Source of the DNA: CAZSHG01 sp964459995
Lineage (GTDB): Bacteria > UBP14 > UBA6098
Length of the DNA stretch: 64,000 nucleotides
NCBI GenBank assembly: GCA_964459995.1
Contig: CAYWOR010000002.1
Coordinates: 62,001 to 126,000 of the forward strand
Direction: 5' to 3'
A program made the position numbers and the translations under genes. Below the pieces are notes generated by a model. That model ran no database searches. It saw only the letters and a list, made by a program, of their open reading frames with translations, and was not told where the DNA came from. Of the stretch, positions 43,179 through 52,215 are shown in pieces (position 1 is the first letter of the stretch; each line of letters starts with the position of its first letter).

Positions 43179-43736
43179 ATGAGAAAAGTCCTGTTTTATT
43201 TTGCAGTTATCGTGTTGTTGGCGGGTTTCGCCGCCGCGCAAACGGTTATAACAAACTACCCCGACATCGGTTTCAAAAAGATCGGCGTGAAACTTGGACC
43301 TGCGATTCCGGACAGCCCATATAATGTCGGTTTCGCCTTCGCGATTAATTCCGATTTGGGCAAGCTTCACGAGGTTATCGGCCTCGAAGCGGCAATCGAG
43401 TATGAGCGGATGACAAAGACAATTTTGGAGACCTACACGAATTCGCTCTCCGATTTTTCTGGAATCGTAACGGTGAAGGTCATGCCGGACATTCAAAGTT
43501 TGCCCATCGACCCCTATATTGGCGGGGGTTTGGGGCTTCACTATTACATAACGAAGCTTGACGAACGCCAATCCGGCGCAAACGAAGAGCCTGCTGAAAT
43601 GCGTCTGGAACTTCATCTGGCCCTGGGCGCAACGATGCCGATCAAAGAAGGCATCACTGGAATTTTCACATTCAAGGTGAATCTCTCGGATATTTCGACC
43701 TATAATCCCTATCTCGGCGTAATGTTCGACATGTAA
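43179..43736 (+). CDS. Exported small beta-barrel-like protein
   Basis: This 185-aa protein starts with MRKVLFYFAVIVLLAGFAAAQ (signal peptide) after a strong GGGAGGA. The mature part has paired strands (KKIGVKLGPAIPDSPYNVGFAFAI; VIGLEAAIEYERM; IGGGLGLHYYITKLDE; MRLELHLALGATMPI; GIFTFKVNLSDIS; PYLGVMFDM) that suggest an outer-membrane barrel of the OMP_b-brl kind. No specific family is recognised. It stands alone between its own promoter and a strong terminator, so it is an independent unit. Confidence 0.75.
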   Translation: MRKVLFYFAVIVLLAGFAAAQTVITNYPDIGFKKIGVKLGPAIPDSPYNVGFAFAINSDLGKLHEVIGLEAAIEYERMTKTILETYTNSLSDFSGIVTVKVMPDIQSLPIDPYIGGGLGLHYYITKLDERQSGANEEPAEMRLELHLALGATMPIKEGITGIFTFKVNLSDISTYNPYLGVMFDM

Positions 43737-43766
43737 TTTATTGTTTGATATTAACTTATAAAAAAG

Positions 43767-43791
43767 AGGTTGCCTTTTGGCAACCTTTTTT
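43767..43791 (+). terminator. Intrinsic terminator after 43179 gene
   Basis: AGGTTGCC (43767-43774) pairs perfectly with GGCAACCT (43779-43786) across a TTTT loop and is followed by a T-run. It lies 30 bp after the stop. Confidence 0.9.
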
Positions 43792-43830
43792 ATATTATAG
43801 GAAATCATAGGAATTATCCGCGAGAGAGAT

Positions 43831-46800
43831 ATGAAATTTGCATCGATGATAAATAAATTTGCGCTGATTTTGTTTATCGTTTGTTTCGCCGCCGCCGCTC
43901 CATGGGACTTAGTTATGACAACCGAGGCGGATTTTATTGGGGGGGCTTTCAACAACACGCAGGTCATTCCCGATCCGGTTTATCCCGACGCCGCCGTTAT
44001 TCTCAACGAGTTCGACACAATAAAAGTCCTTCAGATAACCCCTATGGAGGATTATTGTCTCGATTGTTTCTATATCATCGTCGATTCGCTGTCCCCATTC
44101 GGCGAGCCCCCAATCGTTTTTAAGATCGAAGTTACCACTCTGAACCGTTTCAACTCGATATCCAGCCTCACGAACAATTTTCAGGTTACCGATCCCGCTA
44201 ACCTTGCTGGCGGGTGGTTCAATCGCAACCTTATGTTCTACGACATAATCTTTTTCGGAATCGCTAACGGCTACGGCGGACGAAGTTACGACCTCTCGAA
44301 CGGCGGAAGGTCTCGGGTTCGGGAGTTCGCAGGGCTTGGAAAGGGCGTAATCCTTACCCACGATACCATCGCGAGAAGACGCGGTTGGCCATATCCAATA
44401 ACATGCACCGACATGAGCAATTTCGAGCACGAGCGTTTTAATTCTATCACCGATGTGACAGGACTTGGCGCGGAATGGGTCGATTGCGACGAACCGGACG
44501 ACCTTTATTACGAGGTCCATCGCGACGCCACCACGCCGGATTCTCCTATTCTCCACGCACCTTTCGAGTTGCCGGATACATTCGCAATTAGCGCTTGCCA
44601 TGAGTTTGGCGAGGTTTATGTCGATGGTCAGGTCTGGTTCAGAAGCATCGATGGCAGAATCTTTATGCACACCTATCATTCCGGCACCTATGGCAGTTAC
44701 GCGGCCTATTTTTCGACAGGGCATTTCGCCACTCGCGGGTTCTCAGATTGGCGGCCTTCCGCGTTCGAGGGCAAGGCAATGATAAACTCGATGTATTACG
44801 CCTATTACGGCGGCAGAGGTTCCGGCATCTACGAAAGCCCTGTTTTTACTGCAGAATGTCCCGGGCGTTTGACAAGATTTGAAATCGACGCGGATACTCC
44901 CGGAGAGGCTATTGTTAGTGTCGAGCTGGCTTCCTCCCCCGACGGTACGATTTGGAGCGATTTTTATATTGTCGAACCTTTGACCCCTATTCCAGCCTTG
45001 CTTTCGGCGGGGCCTTTCTACAAATACCGCGTGATTATGCAACGCGGAATCTACGGCGACAGGCCGGTGATGCACTCGATTACATGGCGATTCGACCTTC
45101 CCAAACCAGAGCTGGAACTTGTGATGCCGCCGCTGGGGAGCTTCTATTCCTGTTCCTGCGGATCTGTTATTTGGGATGTGCATACTCAGAGTGGCATCTC
45201 GGTTTCTTCGGCACATATCGAGGTGAATTCCACTCCCTATGGCTCTTCGCGATGTGTATGGAATTCTGCCGATTCGACTTTCAGCTTCCTCGGGCCGGTT
45301 TCATGTTGGGAACACGGAGTTCTTTACACTGGGGCAATTTTGGAGCTTGCCGGCGAAACAGGATGTAATAGGCTCGGCGACACGCTCTTTAGCTTTACTG
45401 CGGATCTGCGTCCACCGACTATCACGAATTTTGTCCCCGGCGACGGCGTTGCGATATCGAACACTACACCCCTTTTCCGCGTGAATGTTTACGACAGCAC
45501 CTCCGGAGCCGCACCTTCGACTTTTTATTGGCGTGTGAACGGCGACAGCATCGGTTATGGCGATGCGGGGCTTAGCTGGAACGGCACCACACGCGAGCTT
45601 ACGCTTAGCACCTTCATTGCGGGCCTTTCGCTCATCGATTCCGTAACCGTATGTGTCGGCGCGGGTGATAATGCAATCGGTTGCGGTCCGAACATGGCCG
45701 AAACATGTTTTGTGGTGATTATAGACACGACATCGCCGGTTATTGAGCTTGTCTCGCCGGAGAATTATTATATCAGTTGCGATAGCCTCGAAGCAATATT
45801 CTATATCTGGGATTTGGTCGGGATCGATACATCGAGTTTGACATTGACCGCCGCAGGTTCGCCAAGAGTTTATCCGAATGGAATGTCGTTCATCGATGAC
45901 ACCCTTTATCTCATGCCGGGGATTGCACTTTCCGACGGCGATACTTTCGAGATTGTATTCACAAATTTGGAAGATGCACTCGGAAATAACCGCTCCGGCG
46001 ACAGTTGGGAATTCGTGGCGGATCAATCGCCGCCTTTCGTGAGTAATGCTGTGCCACCGAATGGCGGTTTTGTGGGCGTTTCCGACCCAGTTATCCGCTT
46101 TCGGCTTACTGACATTTTAAGCGGCGTCAACGCCGATTCGATTGCGGTCACAGTAAACGGCACGGTTTACACATTGCCGCGCACAGGGATCACCTGGGAC
46201 GGCTCTGAGCTTGTAATGAACGGCTCTACTCTGGGGTGGGCTTTCGAGCACAACGACTCGATTGCGGTTTGCGTCCACTCCGCTGATAATGCGAGCGGTT
46301 GCGGCGCGAATTCGATGGACTCATGTTGGTTCTTCAATGTAAACCTTCGCGGGCCGGAATGCGTGCCGATTTCGCCGCTGGACGGCTGGGTCTGCGGTTG
46401 TAACGATTTCCATATCCGCTTTTTCTTAGCCGATCCAAACGGAGTCGATCATTCGACTATCAGGTTCAGTGTCGATGGAGTTCTATACAATGTTTCAAGC
46501 TCGGCAGTTACTCTAATCGGCGACACTGTGGATTTCACGCCGCCGACGCCGTGGACTCACGGACAGGTTGTGCGCGTCCTCATCTCCGAAGCTGAAGACA
46601 GCCTCGGCAACGTTCTCGAAACACCCTGCGATTATAGCTTCACGGTCGATCTCCTGCCGCCGGTTATCACGCCCTTTTCACCGCCGCACAATGGTGTTGT
46701 CGATACGGTACAGCCCTTAATAATCGCGCTTATAAATGACGAAACGGGCATTTCCGACAGCGGCCTCGTGCTCTGCGCCAATGACGACTGTTGGGGCTAC

Positions 46801-48909
46801 GACTCGCTTCCGCCGGGACTTAGATTCACCGGCGACAGTTTGATTTTCGACCCATATATCGCAGGGCATTATTTCGACACGGAAAGCGTGGTTGTTACGG
46901 TTCGAGCCTGCGACGCCGCCCAACTTTGCGGCCCGAATTGCGGCGATACTTCGTGGGTTTTCTTTATCGATAACCTCGGCCCCCGCGCATTTTTAATCGA
47001 GCCGGAATCAGGAACTTGGTCGAGCTGTTCGACACAGGGCTTTGCGGTTCGAGTCGTCGATCCCTCGGGGTTGATAATGGACTCGATTGTCGTGCTGGTC
47101 GATGGTTCCGCTGTCCGATGGCCGAATTTACAGCTCGAATACATATTCGACACTCTGATATTCACACCGGATGTTGCATGGGGGCATCTCGACGCCGTTA
47201 CCTTCGAGCTTCACTCGGCCTACGATTCTGTCGGAAATCCCCTTCAGGACACGATTCGCACCACTGTGTTTATCGACCTTGTTCCACCGGAAATCGAGAT
47301 AGTTTCACCTCTCCCCGGCGCTTTGGATGTCCATCCGCTTGACATTGCACGAACCGTAGTTACCGACGACGGTTGCGGAGTTAATATCGACGCTGTGCGG
47401 TTCTACCTCGACGGCAACCTCGTGCCATTTAGCGTGGGGTTGTTCTGGAGCGGCGACACGCTTGTTTTCGATCCGGCATCGGCAATGCTGAATTATACCG
47501 AAGGCAACACCGCCGCGATTCGCATCACTGCATCGGACTGCGCGGGATATTGCCCCCCGAATTCTGTCGATACAACATGGCAATTCTTCGTTCCCGATGA
47601 CGACACAATTCCGCCGGTTTGGATTGACTACTCGCCTGCGCTATGGCTTGCGGATTCAGTATTTTCGATTACCTGCAGGGTTTTCGACAGCTCGGGGATA
47701 TATATCGCCGACCCGCCGGATCCTCAGTCCGCATATATCATTTGGGACACGGACGGAGAATTGGCGGCCACCTGCGACACAGCTTGGCTAAATTTCGTGT
47801 CTGTAAATGCCGATACGGTAACTTTCGAAACCGGAAACATCATTTTCTCGACTGATTCCGACGAAGATATACATTTTATAGCAATTTGTTGGGATGACGA
47901 TTTCGATTATATGCGTGCGGACGACCGTCTTCGCGGGGATTCGCCAATATGGTTCATCGAAATTGTCGCACCGGCGAATGTCGAAATGGTTCTCCCACAG
48001 CCGGAATGGGTAACTTCATGCAGAGATCAAACGATCGAGTTCCGAACTTCCGGCGAGGTGGCTTTGGACATGGCCTCCTGCGTTTTTATGATAGATGGAG
48101 CAGTTATTACTACCGCACATCCCAATTTCACGGCTTTTGGGGACAGCCTTTTCGTTTACACACCTTCGAGTAATATTTTCTCGGACGGCGCGGTTTATAT
48201 CAGCCTTATTGAGGCACATGACGAATTGGGAAATCCCCTCTTTGTGCCTATTGAATGGGTTTTCTATGTCGATACTCAGCCGCCCGATTTCCAACTTCTA
48301 AGGCCGGCCGAGGGGCAGATGGTTCCCGACGGCGACTACGGCTTCCTTCTTTCGATTTTCGATAATCGTTGTGGAATCAATCCGAATTATATCGAGGCGA
48401 CGATAACCGTAAATAGCGGCGCAACTCATTATATGACAATTGATTCCGCCGGATTGAATTGGGACGGGGTTAATTTCGAGCTGAGTTTCAATGCAGGGAG
48501 CGCGCGGTTTGCCTTGGAAGACGGAGACTCTCTCGTCGTAGATGTCTGCGCTGGAGACAATCCCGATCTCTGCCCGCCGAACATCGGATGTGTGCGTTTT
48601 TCATATTGGATAGAACCGCATGTGGAATGCTCGACGAGCACAAATCCCTTTACGCCTAACCGCGACGGTTTCAACGATGAGGTCGCTTTCTTTTGGCCTC
48701 ATTTTTACCGGGATGGCGCAACTGTGCGTGTTTTCGACATGCGGGGAGTTCCAGTAAAATCCTACAATGTCCCCGCCGGAAAAATCGAAGATGCCGCATG
48801 GGACGGCAAAAACGACAGTGGAAAGGATTGTCCGGGCGGAGTTTATGTTTATATTATCGAAGTAAGCGGCAAGACTGTCTGTAAGGGTTCGATTACCCTT
48901 ATCAGATGA
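43831..48909 (+). CDS. Giant Ig-repeat surface protein with gliding-type (CHU_C) sorting domain
   Basis: This 1692-aa protein starts with MKFASMINKFALILFIVCFAAAAP (signal peptide) after GAGAGAG. Residues ~25-430 form a unique domain (FNNTQVIPDPVYPDAAVI; SYDLSNGGRSRVREFAG) with a jelly-roll-like part (TPGEAIVSVELASSPDG). Residues ~430-1600 are about ten Ig-like units of two alternating kinds: one opening with SPENYYISC / SPLDGWVCGC / EPESGTWSSC, the other ending in a C ... D ... C(G/P)xN pattern (CVGAGDNAIGCGPN, CVHSADNASGCGAN, VCAGDNPDLCPPN). The last ~85 residues (NPFTPNRDGFNDEVAFF ... VFDMRGVPV ... PGGVYVYIIEVSG) are the gliding-associated, type B-like T9SS tail. It is probably a long extracellular filament or adhesin. 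No enzyme motif is seen. Confidence 0.82.
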   Translation: MKFASMINKFALILFIVCFAAAAPWDLVMTTEADFIGGAFNNTQVIPDPVYPDAAVILNEFDTIKVLQITPMEDYCLDCFYIIVDSLSPFGEPPIVFKIEVTTLNRFNSISSLTNNFQVTDPANLAGGWFNRNLMFYDIIFFGIANGYGGRSYDLSNGGRSRVREFAGLGKGVILTHDTIARRRGWPYPITCTDMSNFEHERFNSITDVTGLGAEWVDCDEPDDLYYEVHRDATTPDSPILHAPFELPDTFAISACHEFGEVYVDGQVWFRSIDGRIFMHTYHSGTYGSYAAYFSTGHFATRGFSDWRPSAFEGKAMINSMYYAYYGGRGSGIYESPVFTAECPGRLTRFEIDADTPGEAIVSVELASSPDGTIWSDFYIVEPLTPIPALLSAGPFYKYRVIMQRGIYGDRPVMHSITWRFDLPKPELELVMPPLGSFYSCSCGSVIWDVHTQSGISVSSAHIEVNSTPYGSSRCVWNSADSTFSFLGPVSCWEHGVLYTGAILELAGETGCNRLGDTLFSFTADLRPPTITNFVPGDGVAISNTTPLFRVNVYDSTSGAAPSTFYWRVNGDSIGYGDAGLSWNGTTRELTLSTFIAGLSLIDSVTVCVGAGDNAIGCGPNMAETCFVVIIDTTSPVIELVSPENYYISCDSLEAIFYIWDLVGIDTSSLTLTAAGSPRVYPNGMSFIDDTLYLMPGIALSDGDTFEIVFTNLEDALGNNRSGDSWEFVADQSPPFVSNAVPPNGGFVGVSDPVIRFRLTDILSGVNADSIAVTVNGTVYTLPRTGITWDGSELVMNGSTLGWAFEHNDSIAVCVHSADNASGCGANSMDSCWFFNVNLRGPECVPISPLDGWVCGCNDFHIRFFLADPNGVDHSTIRFSVDGVLYNVSSSAVTLIGDTVDFTPPTPWTHGQVVRVLISEAEDSLGNVLETPCDYSFTVDLLPPVITPFSPPHNGVVDTVQPLIIALINDETGISDSGLVLCANDDCWGYDSLPPGLRFTGDSLIFDPYIAGHYFDTESVVVTVRACDAAQLCGPNCGDTSWVFFIDNLGPRAFLIEPESGTWSSCSTQGFAVRVVDPSGLIMDSIVVLVDGSAVRWPNLQLEYIFDTLIFTPDVAWGHLDAVTFELHSAYDSVGNPLQDTIRTTVFIDLVPPEIEIVSPLPGALDVHPLDIARTVVTDDGCGVNIDAVRFYLDGNLVPFSVGLFWSGDTLVFDPASAMLNYTEGNTAAIRITASDCAGYCPPNSVDTTWQFFVPDDDTIPPVWIDYSPALWLADSVFSITCRVFDSSGIYIADPPDPQSAYIIWDTDGELAATCDTAWLNFVSVNADTVTFETGNIIFSTDSDEDIHFIAICWDDDFDYMRADDRLRGDSPIWFIEIVAPANVEMVLPQPEWVTSCRDQTIEFRTSGEVALDMASCVFMIDGAVITTAHPNFTAFGDSLFVYTPSSNIFSDGAVYISLIEAHDELGNPLFVPIEWVFYVDTQPPDFQLLRPAEGQMVPDGDYGFLLSIFDNRCGINPNYIEATITVNSGATHYMTIDSAGLNWDGVNFELSFNAGSARFALEDGDSLVVDVCAGDNPDLCPPNIGCVRFSYWIEPHVECSTSTNPFTPNRDGFNDEVAFFWPHFYRDGATVRVFDMRGVPVKSYNVPAGKIEDAAWDGKNDSGKDCPGGVYVYIIEVSGKTVCKGSITLIR

Positions 48910-48996
48910 TCACCGGCTTTTAGAACCGGGCAAAATTATTGCAAATTTTCTCTGAATATAAACAAATAAAATAAAGTTAGAAGGAGGTCTTCGAAC

Positions 48997-50289
48997 ATGA
49001 TCCCTCGTTACAGCAATCAGGAAATGTCGAACATCTGGAGCCCGGAAAATCGTTTCCGCAAATGGCTCGACATAGAATTGGCCGTATGTGAAGCCCTCGC
49101 AGAAATCGGCGAGATTCCGGAAAAATCCCTTGCTAAAATAAAGGAAAAAGCGGATTTCGAAATCGAGGATATTCTGAAGAAAGAAAAGGAGAACCATCAC
49201 GAGGTCCTCGCGTTCCTTCAAGTTGTGCAGAAAAACATCGGCAAAGACGCGCGTTTCTTGCATATGGGTCTAACCTCCAGCGACGTTATGGACACCGCCA
49301 CGGCTATTCAAATGGTCGAATCACTCGATCTTATCGAAAAGGATGTCAGAAACATCCTCGCCACAATCAAGCGGGTTGCTACGAAATATAAATACACGCC
49401 GATGATTGGCCGAACTCACGGTATCCATGCTGAACCGACGACTTTCGGGCTTAAACTCGCTGTTTTCTATTCTGAATTCATGCGACATAAAGACAGGATT
49501 AAAGAACTGCAACCACGGATTAATGTCGGTAAGATTTCCGGCGCGGTGGGCAATTATTCGCAAATTTCACCGGAGGTCGAGGTCTCGGCTCTCGGGAAAA
49601 TAGGTCTTGAACCCGCCGAAGTCAGCAATCAGATACTTCAACGCGACAGGCACGCCGAATTTGTCTCGCTTATGGCACTTATCGCCTCGACCTGCGAGAA
49701 ACTCGCCACCGAAGTTAGGAACCTTCAGCGGACAGAAATCGACGAGGTCGAAGAGCCTTTCGCGGCCAAACAAAAGGGTTCTAGCGCGATGCCACACAAA
49801 CGTAATCCGGTGAAATCCGAGCAGATTTGCGGATTAGCCCGAATTATCCGCTCGGCTGTGATTCCCGCGATGGAAAATGTCACGCTTTGGCACGAGAGGG
49901 ATATTTCCCACTCGAGCGCCGAACGGATAATCCTTCCCGATGTGTGTATCGGCCTCGATTATATATTAACACAACTCGATTTTATTATGGATAGTATGGC
50001 GGTTAAAGTCGAGAATATGGCCGCGAATATCAACAAAACAAAAGGCCTTGTTTTCTCGCAAAGGCTTATGCTGAGGCTTGTTGGCGCCGGAATGGAGCGC
50101 GATAAAGCGCATACGATGGTTCAGGGCAAAGCGATGTCCGCAATTAAGCGTTCCGACGATTTCCGCGATGAGGTCATCAAAGACGGTGAAATCCGCAGAT
50201 ACCTGTCCTTAGAGGAAATCGAGGCGATGTTCGACCTCGATCTTTATATGCGTCATGTCGATACAATTTTCAAACGGGTATTCAAATAG
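48997..50289 (+). CDS. purB: Adenylosuccinate lyase
   Basis: This 430-aa homotetrameric enzyme of the fumarase/aspartase superfamily cleaves SAICAR and adenylosuccinate in purine synthesis. The superfamily signature SSAMPHKRNPVKSE is at ~residues 265-278. Also visible are RTHGIHAEPTTFGLKLA (catalytic His), LTSSDVMDT and the N-terminal MIPRYSNQEMSNIWSPENRF typical of PurB. A perfect AAGGAGG lies upstream of the ATG. Dxs follows after 3 bp, so purB-dxs-radical SAM form an operon. Length is normal. Confidence 0.96.
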   Translation: MIPRYSNQEMSNIWSPENRFRKWLDIELAVCEALAEIGEIPEKSLAKIKEKADFEIEDILKKEKENHHEVLAFLQVVQKNIGKDARFLHMGLTSSDVMDTATAIQMVESLDLIEKDVRNILATIKRVATKYKYTPMIGRTHGIHAEPTTFGLKLAVFYSEFMRHKDRIKELQPRINVGKISGAVGNYSQISPEVEVSALGKIGLEPAEVSNQILQRDRHAEFVSLMALIASTCEKLATEVRNLQRTEIDEVEEPFAAKQKGSSAMPHKRNPVKSEQICGLARIIRSAVIPAMENVTLWHERDISHSSAERIILPDVCIGLDYILTQLDFIMDSMAVKVENMAANINKTKGLVFSQRLMLRLVGAGMERDKAHTMVQGKAMSAIKRSDDFRDEVIKDGEIRRYLSLEEIEAMFDLDLYMRHVDTIFKRVFK

Positions 50290-50292
50290 AGG

Positions 50293-52188
50293 ATGGCCTT
50301 TTTTGCTGACAAATACCCGATTCTATCGCGAGTTGACAAACCGGACGACGTAAAGGGTCTGAATACCTCCGATCGCAAAACCCTCGCGCAGGAACTTCGC
50401 GAATTCATTATCGAGACGGTCTCTCAAACCGGAGGTCATCTTGCGCCTTCACTTGGGGTTGTCGAGCTGACAATCGCACTTCTTTCGCTCTATTCACCCC
50501 CCTACGACAAAATCGTCTGGGATGTCGGACATCAAGCGTATCCATACAAAATATTAACAGAACGTCGTGACCGCTTCTCGACAATTCGTCAATTAGGAGG
50601 GCTATCCGGTTTTCCAAAAATGTCGGAGAGCGAATACGACGCTTTCGGTGTAGGTCACGCTTCGACAAGTATCGGCGCGGCCTTAGGTATGGCGGTCGCG
50701 CGAGATTTGAAACGAGAAAGAAATAAAGTTATCGCAATTATCGGCGATGGCGCTCTTTCCGGCGGTCTTGCCCTCGAAGGCCTCAATAATGCGGGCGCGA
50801 GCGGCAGAGACATGCTGGTGATTCTTAACGACAACGAGATGAGCATCTCGAAAAATGTCGGCGCGATTAGCACCTATCTCACGGAAATCATTGCAGGACA
50901 AAGCTATAGAAAACTCAAAGGCGGCATCTGGAATCTTACTGAACGAGTGCCGCTCACAGAACAGCTTCGCTATATCGGCCACAAACTCGAAGGCTCCTTC
51001 AAATCACTTGTTACCGTGCAACCGGGGATGCTTTTCGAGGGTTTCGGCTTCGATTATTTCGGACCCATCGACGGCCACGACACGAGCGAACTTATCAAAA
51101 TTCTCAACGAAATCGACAGTGTCAAAGGCCCTAAATTACTGCATGTGATGACAAAAAAGGGTAAAGGATATTATCCGGCGGAGTCCAACTCGAGCAAATT
51201 CCATGGCATCAGCTGTTTTAACCCCGAAACAGGCGAAAACAAATCGTCGCAAGACCAACCGATATCCTACACAAAAGCCTTTGGCGATGCTATAATCGAA
51301 ATTCGCGCTAAGTTCCCTCGCCTATGCGCAATTACAGCGGCCATGGAATTTGGCACCGGACTTGACGAGTTTCACAAAAAGTATCCTGATCAGTTTTTCG
51401 ATGTCGGCATAGCAGAAGGTCATGCAGTCCTTTTCGGCGCGAGTTTAAGATTGTCTGGTATTCCTACGGTTGTTGCAATATATTCGAGTTTTATTCAACG
51501 ATGTTATGATCAGATAATTCACGATGTTGCACTTCAGAAAATCCCGCTCGTCTTAGCTCTCGACCGTGCTGGCCTTGTCGGCGACGACGGCCCGACACAT
51601 CATGGCTCTTTCGACATCAGTTTTCTTAGGTGCGTTCCTGACATTATCATAGCCGCGCCAAAGGATGAAGAAGAACTTCGCCATCTGCTATACACCGGCA
51701 TATCGCAAGAAGAATTTCCCTTTGTTGTCCGGTATCCGCGTGGTTGCGGAACAGGTCTTTCGAAACGCGAACAACTTCAGAAAATCAGAATCGGCTCATG
51801 GGAAACTCTTTGCGCTGGCTCCGATGTAGCTGTCCTCGCGGTCGGAAGTATGGTGCAAAACTCCTTGTTGGCGTCAAAGAAGCTTAAAGACAGTGGCATT
51901 TCTGCCAAAATCGTCAACGCACGTTTTATCAAACCAATGGATTTCTCTTTGCTTGACACAATCGCAGATGAACATAACAGAATTATTACTGTCGAGGAAA
52001 ACATCCTCACCGGCGGATTCGGCGAGGGGGTTACCGAATATCTCATGTCCCGTGGATGGCAGGGCAAAATCAAGAATATAGGCATTCCCGATCGATTCAT
52101 CGAGCACGGCTCACGCGAAGAATTGCAAAAGATAACCTCCCTCGATTCGGAAAGTATATCATGCATTATTCACGATTTTATTTCCTAA
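50293..52188 (+). CDS. dxs: 1-deoxy-D-xylulose-5-phosphate synthase
   Basis: This 631-aa TPP enzyme condenses pyruvate and glyceraldehyde 3-phosphate, the first step of the MEP isoprenoid pathway. Key parts are TGGHLAPSLGVVELTIAL (H49), DVGHQAYPYKILT (H80), the TPP-binding GDGALSGG (151-158) with NDNEMSIS, DYFGPIDGHD, the pyrimidine-domain Glu in DVGIAEGHAVLFGA, and DRAGLVGDDGPTHHG. Length is typical. It follows purB by 3 bp with the start in its coding context, so translation is likely coupled. Isoprenoid synthesis through the MEP route is therefore expected in this organism. Confidence 0.97.
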   Translation: MAFFADKYPILSRVDKPDDVKGLNTSDRKTLAQELREFIIETVSQTGGHLAPSLGVVELTIALLSLYSPPYDKIVWDVGHQAYPYKILTERRDRFSTIRQLGGLSGFPKMSESEYDAFGVGHASTSIGAALGMAVARDLKRERNKVIAIIGDGALSGGLALEGLNNAGASGRDMLVILNDNEMSISKNVGAISTYLTEIIAGQSYRKLKGGIWNLTERVPLTEQLRYIGHKLEGSFKSLVTVQPGMLFEGFGFDYFGPIDGHDTSELIKILNEIDSVKGPKLLHVMTKKGKGYYPAESNSSKFHGISCFNPETGENKSSQDQPISYTKAFGDAIIEIRAKFPRLCAITAAMEFGTGLDEFHKKYPDQFFDVGIAEGHAVLFGASLRLSGIPTVVAIYSSFIQRCYDQIIHDVALQKIPLVLALDRAGLVGDDGPTHHGSFDISFLRCVPDIIIAAPKDEEELRHLLYTGISQEEFPFVVRYPRGCGTGLSKREQLQKIRIGSWETLCAGSDVAVLAVGSMVQNSLLASKKLKDSGISAKIVNARFIKPMDFSLLDTIADEHNRIITVEENILTGGFGEGVTEYLMSRGWQGKIKNIGIPDRFIEHGSREELQKITSLDSESISCIIHDFIS

Positions 52189-52215
52189 TTATATGAAACT
52201 TCCCGTAAATTTATA

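Noticed and set aside
48910..48935. Possible terminator hairpin after the giant Ig protein
   Set aside because: The only pairing is CCGG with CCGG around a 9-nt loop and no T-run, too weak to call.
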